Position numbers and translations under genes: made by a program. Below, piece by piece: positions 1 to 10,561 of a stretch of 64,000 bases of DNA (positions are counted from its first letter, which is position 1; every line of letters begins with the position of its first letter). This DNA comes from Corticium candelabrum (lineage: Eukaryota > Porifera > Homoscleromorpha > Homosclerophorida > Plakinidae). Below the pieces are notes generated by a model that saw nothing but the letters and a program-made list of their open reading frames with translations, was not told where the DNA came from and did no database searches. Where the stretch lies: the NCBI RefSeq assembly GCF_963422355.1, contig NC_085092.1, forward strand, positions 3,288,771 to 3,352,770, read 5' to 3'.

Positions 1-588
1 AAGGATCTGCTAGAGCTGGATTTTACTAAGAGTCAAATCAAGTGCTTTTCTTTAATGCTACGTGAAAGCCGCAGCTTTCTAGCATGTTGGACACATGTGC
101 ATGGAAACAGACGGCCGTTGCGAGGTAAGTGCCCAGTGTCTGGTCTTCATGTAGATATCACTCACAAGATGTTGTAAAAGTTTTGTCTCATTTTGAGTGC
201 GTATCGCAGGATTCATCGTACTGTATCGAAATGATATTGACCAAGACTTGTATGACGTTAATTAATCTAACTTCATTGTGGGAACCAGGCCCCCAAAAGA
301 AATTGAAGGAATTTGTTGACAAAGAGCACTTTATTAGCTTTCGCAAAAAGCTCAACACTGAAAAAATAACGGCTATTCACAATTTTCTTGGATTCAGCGT
401 AAAGCCATATCGTTTTTTGTATAACAGCTTTAATTAATTTATGCCTTGCATACCGTTTTCGGTTTTGCTTTCTAGCCCATGTACGTCTCTCTTACCATCT
501 TGAGCTCTTTTCTGTTGAAGATAAGGATTTGCCTATGTGAAGTAGGCAACGGTCTTCTTGTTCCCAAGTATGTGTGTTGCAGATTGCG
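1..588 (+). other. Exon fragment plus intron, left arm of the inverted duplication
   Basis: Positions 1-124 read like an exon and end at a GTAAGT donor (GT at 125). The same sequence occurs inverted at about 24250-24900, where the matching exon reads through KDEAYSMYKELLDTYAW to the same donor. Copy 1 has lost roughly 60 bp of that exon, so it is damaged here. Similarity continues well into the intron on both sides, to about 588 and 24250. I do not recognise the encoded segment. Its place upstream of the Roc-COR exon suggests it belongs to the linker of the same gene. Positions 589-884 hold nothing I can identify. Confidence 0.5.
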
Positions 589-884
589 TTGACAAAAGAC
601 TTACGTCCCTGACATCTGTGGAGGGCATACAGAAAGACGCAAATGTAGATGGTGTTCATGTAACAGCACCGAGGACAGCTGAATGTCTATTGACTGCATG
701 TAGTTAGACTATCTACACAGTCGGTAACCGCGCGCGGCGTTCAGTCAATTCATAGCCAGTCATTCAGAGTAGCTACTACCCCTCCCCTATTTCCAATTTT
801 GGTAATGCATGTCACACAATGACCGCCGTTCTGGCAGACGTATAACAATTTGTTTAACTTGCTGTTAATCAGTCATCATTGTAG

Positions 885-2823
885 ATCAGTGTTCTTATGA
901 CTGCCTTATTCAGTTGTATACTATACAAACGTTGTTGATCGTCTTGGTCCAACTGCTAGGGCTGATTATGAAGTTGCTGTGAAGAAGGGGAAGTTGTCAA
1001 TATTGCGAGGAAACGTTGACATGTTTGGCGAAGAAGACGCAGGAAGACGTCATTGGGAGATGCTTTTCTAGATCAGCCATTTGTAGAGAATAGAGCAAGT
1101 ACAAGAGGAGCGCACATGAAATTGATGAGAGAACGGGAGGCGGTCCAAACACAAACTGGAAGGAACTAAAACCAAGAAAGAAAGAAGAGATCATTGATCA
1201 ATTTTTGTCAGAGGCTATCTTGCATCTATTGAAAAAGCCAACAACAAATTGAGACATCAGACAAACAAAGTAAAGAGATGATTGTGATCGAGGCGGTCAA
1301 GAGCAGTTTTTGATGACACACGTAGCATTGATGGCAGACAGCAGTCAGCACACTGCGCGACCGCTTATATGATAGTGATGGATGGAACAAACAGTCTTGC
1401 AGACCCCATACCTCAATGTTTGTTTCGAGCAGAACAAGGAAGCGAACAATGGGTTATGGAACGCCATGGTTCTAGGACAAGACGCGAGCTGTTGCCCTAC
1501 CACTTGAATGCCATCAAGATGGCACATCCACAAATAGGTTGTGGTACTTTTTTTGGTCAGGGCTACGTTTAGCAAGCACCAGTTACATTTGCAATGTCGA
1601 CAAGACGAGACAAAACAAAGCACATGGATCCGAAATTCTTAGACGAATAGGAAGAAATACTGCAAGACATCGTGCAGAAGAACAAGTTTGGTGATCACAT
1701 GGTATTGGCAGAAAGGAACCCAAACAAACTAACTTTTCGTGTTGACAACACACGATCAGGCACTAGTAAACCGGATTCGGTGATGAAGAAGGTTAAGGAG
1801 ATATTTGTAGCAATGGTGTGGTCACTGTGGAGTGAACGAGATGCTATTCCTTTGCCGTGGGCAGTTCTCGATAAATTGTTGGGAACGCGGTGTCTCAACT
1901 GGATGACAATGAAGGCAAACTACTCGACATTGAAGAAGCCTATGAGTTGGCTCGAAAATTCTGTGACATCACGACGACACCAAGAGAATATTGATTGGCA
2001 CTGCAGTATCTGTCTAGTTATGTCCTCACTGTCTTTGTTAATATTCTTTCTAAGAGCAACACACCACCACATCTCTGGACTGACCTGATGAAATTAAAGA
2101 AAGAAGGAATAATGTCATGGTCATTGGCTCGCTATCTGTCACTCAAGAAAGTTGTCAAGAAAGCCAGTTTGAGTCCATCCTTCAAGTGCTGCATCTATTC
2201 GACATCATTTGTCCTATAATCACGTCACCTGAGATGTCAACGGGCTGTCGCGAAGGTTGGACAGTCATTCTTTGTTCCTTGCCTGTTGGAACAGAGATCT
2301 GATAAGAAGTTAAACTCAACTTCCTCCATCTCTCATCTTTCGTCCTGAGGGGTTTGATGTCACTCCTGAGCCGATCTACTTTCGCTTGGTGTCTCGTTGT
2401 GCCAGTGAATATGCCAATTGTCCTGAGCTAAAAAGACGGTATGCTGTCTTTCATGTAAATGATGATCTCGAGCTTGATCTTGAGCTGGTTTACCATGGAC
2501 TTCGGTACATCATTGTTAGTGTACACTTTCCAGATGACAAAATTTCTATGAATGAACTGAAACAACAATGCAGCGTTACTCGTCAGTTTCTTATTCCTCA
2601 GCTAAATGAGGTCAAGAAAAGAGGACTGGATGGCTTCAAGTTCACTGTGCGTTAAGCCTCTTGTAAGTGAATCTGAAGATGCTGATTCAATAGATGACGA
2701 TTGTCTGGTGTGCATCGATGAATATCCACATCAAAAACTTTTGACAAACTACAAGAATGAGCGTGTACCAAGAAAAACAGTTTCCTTCCTTGGCTATTTG
2801 GTTTAGTGACTCAGGCAAATCAG
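885..2823 (+). pseudogene. Roc-COR exon, copy 1 (broken ROCO protein)
   Basis: This long exon runs from a TTGTAG acceptor (885) to a GTAAGC donor (GT at 2824). The translation, spread over several frames, gives a Roc GTPase-like domain (about 990-1720) followed by a COR domain (about 1735-2660). Recognisable COR pieces are IPLPWAVLDKLL (about 1854), the MSWSLARYLSL region (about 2113) and HLFDIICPIITSP (about 2190). The Walker A position reads GEEDAGRR, so the GK[ST] core is lost. There are in-frame stops near 1570 and 1650 and frameshifts near 1060, 1990, 2100 and 2250. COR mediates dimerisation in ROCO proteins; that role is known for the family and not shown here. This copy is inactive as written unless the assembly has many indels. 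Confidence 0.8.
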
Positions 2824-2852
2824 GTAAGCGTGACCCTGTTTGATATTGTATT

Positions 2853-2933
2853 GAATTGTGAAGCCAACTACAAACTAATATCTCTTATAGTCAAGGTAAT
2901 AGATATAATAGTTTGTAGTTGGTTTCACAGCTT
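2853..2933. repeat. Intronic hairpin
   Basis: Two arms of about 30 bp in the intron between the COR and Death exons of copy 1 are inverted complements. They contain AACTACAAAC and GTTTGTAGTT. The loop is about 15 bp. In the inverted copy 2, one arm lies at about 18610-18690, and a reverse-orientation match is found at about 20288-20400, some 1.6 kb away. Confidence 0.7.
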
Positions 2934-3304
2934 TTATCAAAGAGTTTGTTAGACAGAAGGCGACATAGTATCTGTTCTTGATTGATGCTTCGGTAAAAAT
3001 TGTAGTAAACTTGATAGTTGATGTACCAAATCATAGAATTGGGTTTGGCAAATGTGGTGATATTTTGCTGTCTTCAATTGAGAGTTTTGCTGGTTTTTGT
3101 AATACATTCTCATGGTTGAGTTAAGGTGAGAATGAGATCACAAGTGAACTTCTATAATACTGATATCAAGATATGGCATCTAGTAACTGGAAATGCTCTA
3201 CCAACTCATAATTAATTCGGTTAATTTACTTGCTTATGACAACTGCTGCATGTATTGAATGATAATCTTTGTGTATTCTCTAATTTGGTTTCCTGATCTA
3301 TCAG

Positions 3305-3617
3305 AAACAACACAGCAAGAGATGCTGATCTCAAAAGCAAACAGCAAGTGCGGAGACAAAGAGATGACGGCTGTAGCTAAAAAACTATGTGCTCATTGGC
3401 AAGAATTTGTTTCAGTGCTAGCCCCTTCCCTTTTTCGAAGGACAAAATAGAGGTGATAAAAGATGAAAACAATGATGATTTCTTCAGCCAATGTCGAACA
3501 GCACTGGACATGTCGATGAAAGAATTTGGTACTGAAGCCAAGCAGCCGTCAGTCATTCAAACAATGCGTGACATTGAACAAAGAGCTCGTGCAGTAAAAT
3601 TAAGTTTTTGGTATTGA
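3305..3617 (+). pseudogene. Death-domain exon, copy 1
   Basis: This exon follows a TATCAG acceptor and ends at a stop at 3615-3617. It lies 481 bp downstream of the Roc-COR exon. The reading AKKLCAHWQEFVSVLAPSLF then, one frame over, SKDKIEVIKDENNDDF...IEQRARA has the helix pattern and conserved Trp of a Death domain, a homotypic interaction module of apoptosis and immunity adaptors. It would be the C-terminal domain of an ankyrin-Roc-COR-Death protein, the order found in DAPK1 after its kinase. A single frameshift lies in the C/T-rich stretch near 3421-3440. It could be a sequencing error or true decay. Copy 2 breaks off just after the first codons of this exon. Confidence 0.72.
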
Positions 3618-4644
3618 CTTGGTGAAGCTTGTCTATCCATCCTCATAATTGTTTCTCCATGCTCATGATTGTTTCTCTCAATTTTATTGAGATTTTGTCC
3701 TTCATAACACTATTGGCTTAACAAGTTGTAATGATTTTTCTTCCCAAAATAATAATGGGATCAATTCTGTTGAACTCAATGCCATTGAACTCTAAGCAAT
3801 AATCTGGTAGCTATTGCAGCCATATTTTCTACAAAATATAAGCTGATTTTCACTGTATATCTTCTTCTACCATGTATATTCTAGCACAAATTTGACATTT
3901 TAATATTACGAAATTTTGGGAACTCTCTGAATTTGACTTCACGAAACTCCTAAACAATTCGTTGCAAACTTTGCTGTTTGCTAATGAGATGTATTGCTTT
4001 GGGAATTCAACCCTAATGAGACAAGGTGGCTGGATTGGTGGGAGTCTGTGTGGTTTGCCTACGCATTGAGCAGCCAAACTATGCAGGCTTCACAACTTGG
4101 GAAACGCTAATGCCAAAGTTAGTTCAAAGTAAATTGTTCTCAAGATATTTCAAATCCAGCATCTGCCAATTTTAAAAGCCGTTGTGGCTATAATTGCACT
4201 TCCAAAGTAATTAACAACTGTAACCTATTTTGTAATTACTCCCAGAGGCATGCAGCTATAACTGCATGTAAACAAAAAATTGAAGACAGAAGAAGCAATT
4301 TTGAATAACTGCTCTACATCCACCAGTGCAGTCAATAGTCCACTGACTTCAACACTCTTTACAAGTGATTCAAATTCCTTCATCACTGAGTGAATGATCT
4401 TGACTGAATCATGTACTTATAATTGCTGCTGCATTGTCAACCACGCCAGTTTCTGCAAAAGTCAATGTTATAAGTATGCGATTGTTCTAAACTAGATGGA
4501 GACAGAGGGCATGTGAATAGTTTCTCGCTAGAAGGCAATGCACCCAAGTGTTCATTGACTTCCTCTGACTTCACCACCAAGCTAACACCACCACTTGTAA
4601 TGCTGTTGATTTTCAGTTGGCTCTAATAGCAGCATGCAGCCAAG
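3618..4644. other. Non-coding stretch, nothing identified
   Basis: No open frame resembling a protein family, no clear repeat and no RNA gene were seen here. The only longer frame, on the minus strand at 3850-4077, shows no domain pattern. Confidence 0.4.
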
Positions 4645-5534
4645 ACACTTGAGTATACCTCAGGGCAGCGCTTGAGAAACTCTTCATACACAGTTGCACT
4701 TGAACGGCATACATAGAGTCGCGAAAAGCCACCAAGCAATCCATCAAATCATCACTTAGTATGATTCGAGCCGTTTCCTGAATAGTTTTGAGAGGAAAAT
4801 CAGGACATATGAGAGTGACAAGAGAATGGTATTCCCTGATGTTGAGAAGGTCTCCCCGATGACAAATAGGTTTGAAACAGCGACAAGTAGTTTTACGAGA
4901 GAGAAACGATTTTGAAGTGCAGCCTTAACAAAGGAAATTCACTAGACAACGACTGAGTTCTGTGCCGAACACCAACAAAGTAATCTGCTAAGAACCTGTA
5001 CAAACACATCAAAAGACTTGAGCATAATCACAGTCATGTATTTAATTAATTAACTTCATGATTCTCTTGAGGTTGCCTTGTCTGTCAGTTTGCATGACCA
5101 TCTGTCTGTCTGTCTTCTAGATCGGTAAAATATATATATATAAATAACTCTCACAATTTAACTTGGATCTAGACACTAGTAATGATGACTGTTTTCTTAG
5201 CTTCTTCACACCAAATCTTGTTATAACTAACGCTATAGTTTCTTTCTACTACAATATGGTAAATTTTTAAACAGAATTTATCACAGATCTACGTACCCAT
5301 ATAAGCTAGGATCCCCATGATCATGGGATAGACTTTTGAATTGTGCCCTCGATGTTCAAGTAATTGAGCAATAGCATCCTGAAGATATGTCAGCACGTAA
5401 CATCGCTCCAAATTCTGAGCAGCGGATTCACTCATCGCAGCCGGGTGTGCACCGTCATGGTCCACAGTCTGTTTTAGAAGGATTATCCGGGACTGCAGAT
5501 TTAGACAAGTGGTGATCGCCGAAGTGGTGGTCAT
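4645..5534 (-). pseudogene. Unrecognised two-exon gene or pseudogene
   Basis: The first exon reads from an ATG at 5534 down to 5289, about 81 codons, and ends in a GTACGT donor. The peptide contains YLQDAIAQLLEHRGHNSKVY, a LisH-like or helical pattern. A second segment, from a TTTGTACAG acceptor near 4990 down to about 4645, gives coding-looking pieces in shifting frames (FLADYFVGVRHRTQS, ICPDFPLKTIQETA, DDLMDCLVAFRDSMYA, YEEFLKRCPEVYSSVL). The frame changes at least three times, so the second exon is decayed or poorly sequenced. I cannot name the family. Just upstream, on the plus strand, short exon-like pieces at about 5540-5599 and 5675-5718 with GT donors may be a divergent transcript. 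Confidence 0.5.
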
Positions 5535-5884
5535 GGATCGTTTCGTTGCGGTGACGTGTTGGGATTCAGTCCTGCATTACATCTGCTAGATGAAGGTTAG
5601 TTCAGGGTTTGCCTAATTTTACTGAATCGACCGGTAGGTTTTTTACCGTTTTATTCTATGCGAACTTTGTCAGGTTTGTTGGAGAAAGCTCGACTGGAAG
5701 AGAAAGGAAAAGATGAAGGTGAGCCACGTACAGTGTTTGATGGAAATTTTGTAGGTAATAGCATGTCAAAATGTGCCTGTTTATTTGTTGTCTAATTAGC
5801 TAATTGCCGAGCGTAGCGAGGCTTCTAGTCCGGGTCGCACAACAGAAAGGGGCGTGATCCTATATGGTTCTCCATTGAGCTCTT

Positions 5885-5885
<1 letters not shown>

Positions 5886-5977
<92 letters not shown>
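5886..5977 (+). repeat. (TG)n microsatellite
   Basis: About 92 bp of uninterrupted TG repeat inside block A of the inverted-repeat composite. Confidence 0.98.
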
Positions 5978-5979
<2 letters not shown>

Positions 5980-6956
5980 ACAAATCTCAAATTTCTTCTC
6001 CACGACCACGTTTCACGATAAGACATACCTTAAAAAATCGTTTCCGTGTCCGACTACTGATGAGTCTAAGAATGATTTGTTTAAGTGAGCAAAGGGTGAT
6101 GAAAAAGCTTCATGAACTTCGTCGGCCCATCCTTTTGAATTGTAGCTAGGGATGTGTGTACTTGCCAACCAAGAAACACCTTCAGGAGTTGAATGCCACC
6201 TACAGTCAACTATTCACACATCCCATACTACTAGTTATAGGTGCCTTGCATTCACTTCCAAGTGAGTTTTCAGATCATCTACTGAAACGCTGAGTCCTAG
6301 CTATACAATACTATTTGTTGAAACCCTAGCTGTCATGAAAGTAAACATACAAACTTCCTAGTAGTTTAGATTACGTATATAGGCCTGGTATAGGTAGTCA
6401 TCGTTTTGCGATCGTGATCAAGACAATTGAAATGTACAGTGTAGGTATGCACTCAGTTTCGTTGTAAGGACAGTGGTATGGTATTTACTGACATAGAAAT
6501 TGATATCAGCAAACATTGACTATCAACAGTGTTAGATGCAGCACAGTGTAGTAAAGGATTGATTGTAGTATGGGACGTGTGAATAGTTGACTGTAGGTAG
6601 CATTCAGCTAATAAAGGTGTTTCTTGATTGTCAATTACACACAATCCCTAAAATACAGTGTTAGATGCAGCACATTGTAGTAAAGGATTGATCATACTGT
6701 ATAGTATGGCACGTGTGAATAGTTGACTGTAGGTGACATTCAACTCCTGAAGGTGTTTCTTGGTTGTCAAGTACACACAATCCCTAGCTACAATACAAAA
6801 GGATGGGGCGACGGAAGTTCATGAAGCATTTTCTTCGCCGTTTTGTTACTTGCACGAATCGTTCTTAGACTCATCTGTAGTCGGACAAGGAAACGATTTT
6901 TTAAGGTAGGTCCTATCATGAAACATGGTCATGGGGAGGAGAAATTTGAGATTTGT

Positions 6957-6957
<1 letters not shown>

Positions 6958-7032
<75 letters not shown>
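6958..7032 (+). repeat. (AC)n microsatellite
   Basis: About 75 bp of AC repeat in block A'. It is the mirror counterpart of the tract at 5886-5977. Confidence 0.98.
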
Positions 7033-7033
<1 letters not shown>

Positions 7034-7727
7034 AAAAGCTCGATGGAGACCCATATAGGACCACGCCCATTTCTGTTGTGTGACTCGGATTAGAAGCCTC
7101 GTTAGCTGGGCAAAACAATATGATCAATCCTTTACTACACTGTGCGGCATCTAGCACTGTATTTTAAGGATTGTGTGTACTTGACAACCAAGAAACACCT
7201 TTATTAGCTGAATGCCACCTACAGTCAACTATTCACACGTCCCATACTACAACTAATCCTTTACTACACTGTGCTGCATCTAACACTGTTGATAGTCAAT
7301 GTTTGCCGATATCAATGTCTATGTCAGTAAATACCATATCACTGTTGTTACAACGGAACTGAGTGCATATCTAGACTGTACATCTCAATTGTCTTGATGA
7401 CGATCGCAAAACGACGACTACCTATGCCAGGCCTTTAAACGTAATCTAAACTACTAGGAAGTTTGTATGTTTACTTCTATGACAGCCAGACTTAGAGTTT
7501 CAACAAATATGTATTGTCTAGCTAGGACTCGGCGTTTCAGTAGACGGACTGGAAACTCCGTTGGACGTGTTACTCACGAACGCGAGGCACCTACGGATGT
7601 GCATAACTGGTTAGAGTTATGGCATTATGATTATAGTTTGTTTTATGTATATGTAACTAGCTTTCTTGTATTGTACTGCATGTGCAAGTAGCACACAGTT
7701 AGCTACAGGTATGAAAGTGGAAAGTGT

Positions 7728-9165
7728 GGCATCTATAATTCAATCGTTGGTTGCATTTGGAGATAGGAAACATCCGGTAACTTTGGGTCGCAACTTCAAG
7801 TCTTGGACGAGTACAGGTGTAATTCCCTTGGGCAAGGAGCTCACACACAATTGTTTTTCTCGACTCAGGAGCATAAATGACTACTCAGGCTTTGACTGTG
7901 GATGGTAGCGGCAACTGGTTGTGACTTGATCATTAGCTTCTGGGGTTCCCATTGAGACATAAGTTTCCCAAAACGTAAGTTAGTGTTACAAGGCAGTGTT
8001 CCTGCGAGTATAGCACAGGCCTAGAGTTCTTGTGAGTAGCAAACAGGAGACTCACCATTGGGGGCATGGCGTGGCATGGGCTAGACCAGGCAATAGCCCC
8101 CATCATTTGTAGACATGGTAATAAGAATTGTGGGCTGTAAATACTTGTGAGGACCAAAGCTGTATATAGTATATACACCACCGTTTTTCCAGTCAATTCT
8201 GTCCGGCTGCTTTTTAAAAGAAACTATAAACGCATGTGAACGAGATATACTTACCTATGTATAGACAGAACAGGATACTCATGCAACAACATCAGAACGG
8301 GCCATTTGGTTACATTTTAACTTCAGTTATTTTTAACAGGATATCAACTAACAATCAATAATCTAATTAGCCCCAGCAAAGAACGGAATCTCAGTTTCTT
8401 CAATAGTGAAACAGATCAGACTAGTTTAAACTGACAGGTATGACAAAAAAAGTTGAAAACGGAATGTGAACAGTGTGCTAATTTAATTAAGCATGTGTGA
8501 AGCTATATACCAGCGAGTTAGTAATTGCACATAAACTTCCAAGTTTAGCTGCCCTGGGTGTATTTCTTAGGAGGAAACCTTCTGCTAATTTCTTAGAAAG
8601 AGACATTCGGTTACATTTTCATTTGTCTTCAATGGAATATTAAACGTAATGAGCCTAGGCAAAGAATGGGATCTGTAACGGCATATTTTCTTTGGGATAG
8701 TCGATCCCTGCTAATTTCTCAGAATGGGACATTTGAACAGAATTTAGCATGCCAAGTCTGTCCGGCTGCTAATTCTTCAGAAAGGATTAAAATACATGTT
8801 AACGAGACATACTTAATGACAAATTCTTAGAATAGGATACTCATGCAACAATATAAATTTGCGTAGAATGTTAAATTAATTAACTAACAACTAATAATCT
8901 AATCTAACCTTGCAGATTGAGAATTTTCTATTTGAATTTAGCTAGTATAGTATATATGCCACCCATTTCCAGTCTGGATCTGCCACTGATTCCAACGTAT
9001 CCGTCAATTAGAAAGCAATAAAAGTAGGCGTTTCCATAAAAATTTGGGCATGTTCCATGGCATCGTGAAGTTTATCCCCCCCCATTTCTAGAGATCACGC
9101 TATGCCCCTGCCGCCATATGGCTGGGGTGTGACCTTAGGCTATTGGCAGCAGCTCCTGACGTTTG
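7728..9165 (+). mobile_element. tRNA-derived SINE, interrupted copy
   Basis: The stretch 7728-8055 aligns along its length with the better preserved SINE at 32391-32808. Shared landmarks are a B-box-like TTCAAGTC, CTCGACTCAGGAG, and CCTGCGAGTA followed by a tail with AGAGTTC. The missing end of the SINE (GGCTGGGGTGTGACC, then CAGCTCCTGACGTTT) resumes at about 9121-9165. The intervening 1.05 kb is therefore an insertion. The polymerase III A box is more degraded here than in the other copy. Confidence 0.65.
8056..9110. mobile_element. Non-autonomous hAT-like element inserted in the SINE
   Basis: The segment that splits the SINE begins with GGGGGCATGGCGTG and CTAG and ends with the inverted counterpart CTAG, CACGCTATGCCCCTG. 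These imperfect terminal inverted repeats of about 25 bp, with a run of C near the right end, resemble termini of ZMYM1-type hAT elements. Flanks CACCAT and CGCCAT suggest a degenerate target duplication. Inside, two diverged direct repeats (about 8198-8375 and 8757-8905) share TCCGGCTGCT and GATACTCATGCAACAA. There is no coding capacity. Confidence 0.5.
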
Positions 9166-9560
9166 CTGACTTTGAAAGGACAAACTACACCAAATGTCTG
9201 TTTCATGTTTGGTAGTCAGTTTATGTTTGCTATTACTGGTACTTGTTTTTGTTTGTTGTCTGTCTTTGTGTATGTTGGCATGTTTAGTGCTGGTCTATCT
9301 CTGTCCATCTGTTGCTATCTGTCGTCTCTGTCTCTTTGTCTAGTATCTTCCAGCTACCTTTCAAACTCTTACTCTGGTTTAATTAATCAAACGTAGCACT
9401 CAACATACTGCTCATGGGTATGGGAGGCATTTGAAATATTGTCAAAACTTTTGCTCTAAGCCACAGACACAGAAAAGCAAAGTTGAAGGTATAGTATTAC
9501 CACACAATCAAGATACCGCAAATTATGTACAATACTTAACTGTAACTTACTGTCCAGTTC
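9166..9560. other. Non-coding stretch, nothing identified
   Basis: T-rich on the plus strand with repeated TGTCT and TCTGT words. I found no domain-bearing frame and no RNA gene. Confidence 0.35.
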
Positions 9561-9562
9561 TA

Positions 9563-9773
9563 GGTCACTGAAAACAGTTTAGAAGTGATCACTAGGCACA
9601 TGCCCTTACTGGCCGTGTTATTTGAACAGCCAGACCAACTTGGACTGCAAGGCAAGTTAGATTTTATTCAATTGTGTCTTTGTTTATATAGATATTTTGC
9701 TTTTATTGTGATAGGGAAGGTGGAGCTGTTTCTTGAGTTATGGAAACTTTCTGATTTGTCAGCAGACATTTAA
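9563..9773 (+). other. Possible exon pair of an unknown gene
   Basis: A coding-looking reading (ITRHMPLLAVLFEQPDQLGL) ends near 9651 at a possible GCAAGT or GT donor. A second piece, KVELFLELWKLSDLSAD, follows the AG near 9714 and runs to a stop at 9771. Both are helical and leucine-rich, but I know no family that fits. The later exon-like piece at 13122-13226 could belong to the same gene, with the hAT element lying between them. Confidence 0.25.
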
Positions 9774-9877
9774 ATACCTCCGAACTAAATGTGATCAATT
9801 TATTAAGTCAGTTGAGTTGGTGTTCTGTCTATTTGTTGACTGTTTATCTCTTTAGTGTCTCTGATTGTTTGTTTATT

Positions 9878-9881
<4 letters not shown>

Positions 9882-9966
<85 letters not shown>
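9882..9966 (+). repeat. (GT)n microsatellite
   Basis: About 85 bp of pure GT repeat preceded by a TTTGTTTG-rich stretch. Confidence 0.98.
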
Positions 9967-9967
<1 letters not shown>

Positions 9968-10272
9968 AAATGTAGCACAGTGGTGCATTGACTGCTTTTC
10001 ACTTCTTGTCCTGCCTGAACTCCATCTTCCATCTATCTAATGCTAGTTGTTTTTACATCATCTTTACTATTCAACAATAGAGTATTCAGGAGTCCACACA
10101 CCCGTGGTTGTTTGCGGCGCGATGCAGCAACATGCTTTTGCAAGTGGGTTCAAGGCATTGGACTCACATTGCTTCATGTGCACTGGGTGCTTGCAACCCC
10201 GTCATTATTCTTACAGATCTTCAACACATTGCTGCATGCAAGTAAGTAGATTGGTTATGTTGCACAGAGACA

Positions 10273-10536
10273 TTGTCCAGCATGAAGGGCAGTCACGACA
10301 ACTGCCAAGGCCAAATGCTCAAACACCAAAGGAACGAAAACTGCATTGTATACACAGGTGTAGGATGCGCTCCGGCTGGTCCGGCCGTGACTGGACCAAT
10401 ATTCGAAAAGATCACTTCACCAGATGCTCAATATGGCATCAACTTCTGTTTGACGGGTATAGCCGATCAAATATGTAGTATATTGGTGATTGTGGCATTA
10501 CCTCGTGCAGCCAGACCATTACTTTCCATACTTTAA
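10273..10536 (+). other. Unassigned open frame ahead of the hAT transposase
   Basis: An 87-codon open frame contains YTGVGCAPAGPAVTGPIFEK, followed by a region with a conserved feel (ITSPDAQYGINF). No domain is recognised. It sits about 60 bp before the first recognisable hAT zinc-finger sequence, so it may be an N-terminal part or a second open frame of the same element. It may also be chance. Confidence 0.25.
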
Positions 10537-10561
10537 AGTACTGAACTGCAAAGCTAACAGA

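Larger units (their letters stand above)
5807..7545. mobile_element. Composite of interlocked inverted repeats with two mirrored GT tracts
   Basis: Four blocks are arranged A-B-A'-B'. A (5807-6230) is the inverse of A' (about 6690-7110), and B (about 6275-6655) is the inverse of B' (about 7120-7545). The (TG)n tract in A and the (AC)n tract in A' occupy the same position relative to the flanking bases (CTTGG on one side, TACACAAATC on the other), so the microsatellite was part of the duplicated unit. A segment of about 75 bp with TGACTGTAGGT and GTGTTTCTTG occurs in all four blocks. No transposase is visible. It is probably a foldback or MITE-like family that has been duplicated. Confidence 0.7.

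Noticed and set aside
129-437. 102-codon open frame on the plus strand
   Set aside because: It begins within an intron just after a GTAAGT donor. The inverted copy does not keep the frame.
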